Source of the DNA: a virus
Length of the DNA: 49,874 nt
IMG/VR virus record: IMGVR_UViG_3300036822_000055
Coordinates: 1-49,874 of that record
Strand: one strand, 5' to 3'
How positions within the stretch are numbered: position 1 is the stretch's first letter; each line of letters starts with the position of its first letter. The position numbers and the translations under genes were made by a program. This document shows positions 48,702 to 49,874 of this stretch, piece by piece. The notes below the pieces were generated by a model that saw nothing but the letters and a program-made list of their open reading frames with translations, was not told where the DNA came from and made no database searches.

Positions 48702-49874
48702 CTAGTCGTTGCCGCCGCCGCGCGGGTTGGCTTCCTCCAGCATGGCGACCAATACGCCGAGACCAGTGGTCGCCAGTTGGGACAGATTGTTGACGTTGAC
48801 CGAGTAGCGCGGCGGGAACGCATCGGCGACGGCTTGGCAGTCCATCCCGATGCCGACGGTTTCCACGCCGTAGTCCTCCGCCAGTCGACACGCCGCCCGA
48901 ACGCCATCGGCGCCATAGTCGCACTCGCCATCGGTCAGGACCATCATGATGCGGCGGCTGGCGTTAACCTCCGCCAACAGTCCCGCGCAAGCCATGATGG
49001 CAGGGGACAGGGGCGTCCATTGGTCCGCTTGCAAGGTGAATAGATGGTAGGCGCAATCGATGGTCGGGATGGACCAGGGTTTGATGATGGTGACCTCTGC
49101 GCCGGTCATCGTGGTGCGATTGCTCATCTTGCGCACGCCGCGTGGAGTGTGAAAGGCCGCGAGCGCAACCTTGGCGTTGGCGCTTTCGGCGGCGCGCGTG
49201 ATGTGCCACGCGGCAGTCTGGGCAATCGCCATGCGGGTGTGGATCCCGGCGTCGTTCAGCATCGACGAGGAACCATCGATCAGGACTAGTAGCGCGGTAT
49301 CCATGCCCGGGGTGTCGTCCCGCCGCGTGTAGACGTCCAATGCGCCGGCACGCATGCGGACCAGCGCCCGCTTGTCGAGGCGCCCCGAGGTTTCGTGATG
49401 CGTGCGACGGTGCACTTCCTCCGAGACCAAGAGGCGTCCGATTTGACCATGCAGTACAGAGTTGCGCGGCAGTCGCTCGTTCAAGGCGTCCGCATAAGCG
49501 CGGTGCGGTATGTTCTTGTGCTGGGTGGGTTGCTCGAACGTGCTTTGAGCGGTTGCCAGCCTGTGGGTGCTGCCGCCCTTGCAATCCTCAACCGTGGTGC
49601 CGGCACGGTCGGCAATCTTATCGACCGTATCGGTAATGCTGGCGTCGCCTGAGAGCGGCGGACCGTCCCCGGGGTTGTGGCCACCCTGAGAGCCTTGGTC
49701 GCCCTGGTCGTCGCCCTGGTCGTTGCCCTGGCTGTCGCCCTGGTCGCCCTGGTCGCCCTGGTCGCCCTGGTCGCCCTGGTCGCCCTGGTCGCCCTGGTCG
49801 CCTTCGCCGTCGCCCTGGTCGCCCTGGTCGCCTTCGCCGTCGCCTTGGTCGCCCTGGTCGCCCTGGTCGCCCTG
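48702..49874 (-). CDS. CobT-like protein, C-terminal part with VWA domain (runs off window end)
   Basis: The frame is open from the window end to 48702, giving ~390 residues that continue the gene at 1-922. After the Asp-Gln-Gly repeats comes a ~110-residue linker (starting near HNPGDGPPLSG), then a helical segment (RLLVSEEVHRRTHHETSGRLD) and a VWA domain. The MIDAS motif DGSSS is in LLVLIDGSSSML, with a later VLTDGECDYG supplying the downstream Asp. The domain ends TTGLGVLVAMLEEAN. VWA domains with intact MIDAS bind divalent metal and contact the AAA+ partner, here the CobS-like ATPase encoded upstream. Total length is ~700 residues plus any repeats lost. Joining window end to start directly adds one G that would break the frame. 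Confidence 0.82.
   Translation of the reverse strand, partial: QGDQGDQGDQGDGEGDQGDQGDGEGDQGDQGDQGDQGDQGDQGDQGDSQGNDQGDDQGDQGSQGGHNPGDGPPLSGDASITDTVDKIADRAGTTVEDCKGGSTHRLATAQSTFEQPTQHKNIPHRAYADALNERLPRNSVLHGQIGRLLVSEEVHRRTHHETSGRLDKRALVRMRAGALDVYTRRDDTPGMDTALLVLIDGSSSMLNDAGIHTRMAIAQTAAWHITRAAESANAKVALAAFHTPRGVRKMSNRTTMTGAEVTIIKPWSIPTIDCAYHLFTLQADQWTPLSPAIMACAGLLAEVNASRRIMMVLTDGECDYGADGVRAACRLAEDYGVETVGIGMDCQAVADAFPPRYSVNVNNLSQLATTGLGVLVAMLEEANPRGGGND
49686..49874 (-). repeat. Tandem 9-bp coding repeat (Asp-Gln-Gly units), right end
   Basis: GCCCTGGTC units with variants (TCGTCGCCC, GTTGCC, CTGTCG) encode D-Q-G repeats on the minus strand, less regular towards 49686 (S, N, D variants) and nearly perfect towards the window end. 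It is the same array as at 1-205. Confidence 0.95.

Overview
The window looks like the nearly complete genome of a temperate, GC-rich podovirus, probably infecting an alphaproteobacterium. The evidence for a podovirus is a P22-type portal and terminase, T7-like ejection proteins, a tail nozzle protein, and no tape measure or contractile tail genes. The evidence for a temperate phage is a tyrosine integrase beside an excisionase-like gene and a repressor-type switch. The host guess rests on GC-rich codon use and a DUF3309-like gene, and is weak. Both window ends lie inside the same 9-bp coding repeat of one leftward gene, so the molecule is most likely circular or circularly permuted and was cut in that repeat.

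Layout. (1) Leftward, 2483 down to 1 and on from 49874 to 48702: a CobS-like AAA+ ATPase and a CobT-like protein with an HExxH motif, a long Asp-Gln-Gly linker and a VWA domain. (2) Rightward, 2567-33178: two small genes, three tail-fibre genes (two ending in S74 chaperones), large terminase, portal, small membrane and lipoprotein genes, scaffold, major capsid protein, adaptor, tail nozzle, and six ejection or virion proteins ending in a 2254-residue giant with an HEWIH motif. (3) Leftward, 41839-33591: a replication and recombination operon with RuvC-like resolvase, SNF2 helicase, DUF2800 nuclease, DUF2815 ssDNA-binding protein, an unexpected glycoside hydrolase and DNA polymerase I. (4) Rightward, 42073-48130: HTH regulator, excisionase, integrase, a second HTH protein, several tiny membrane proteins, a RepB-type primase and a VirE/CHC2 primase-helicase, followed by an AT-rich palindromic origin candidate.

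How it works together. Divergent promoters at about 41.93-42.06 kb probably set lysis against lysogeny. The leftward operon and the two primase genes supply replication, and the long rightward operon supplies the virion. Three patterns cut across genes. The 7-mer GGGACCA/TGGTCCC occurs about 93 times, yet is nearly absent from the cobST module and the first two fibre genes. A GTGTYGT half-site, often in inverted pairs spaced 11-12 nt, sits in most intergenic gaps and may be a phage regulon operator. A 0.7-kb stretch inside the giant gene shows two other reading frames, one antisense, with better codon use than the giant frame. I could not identify a convincing endolysin or attP, and saw no tRNA or CRISPR.
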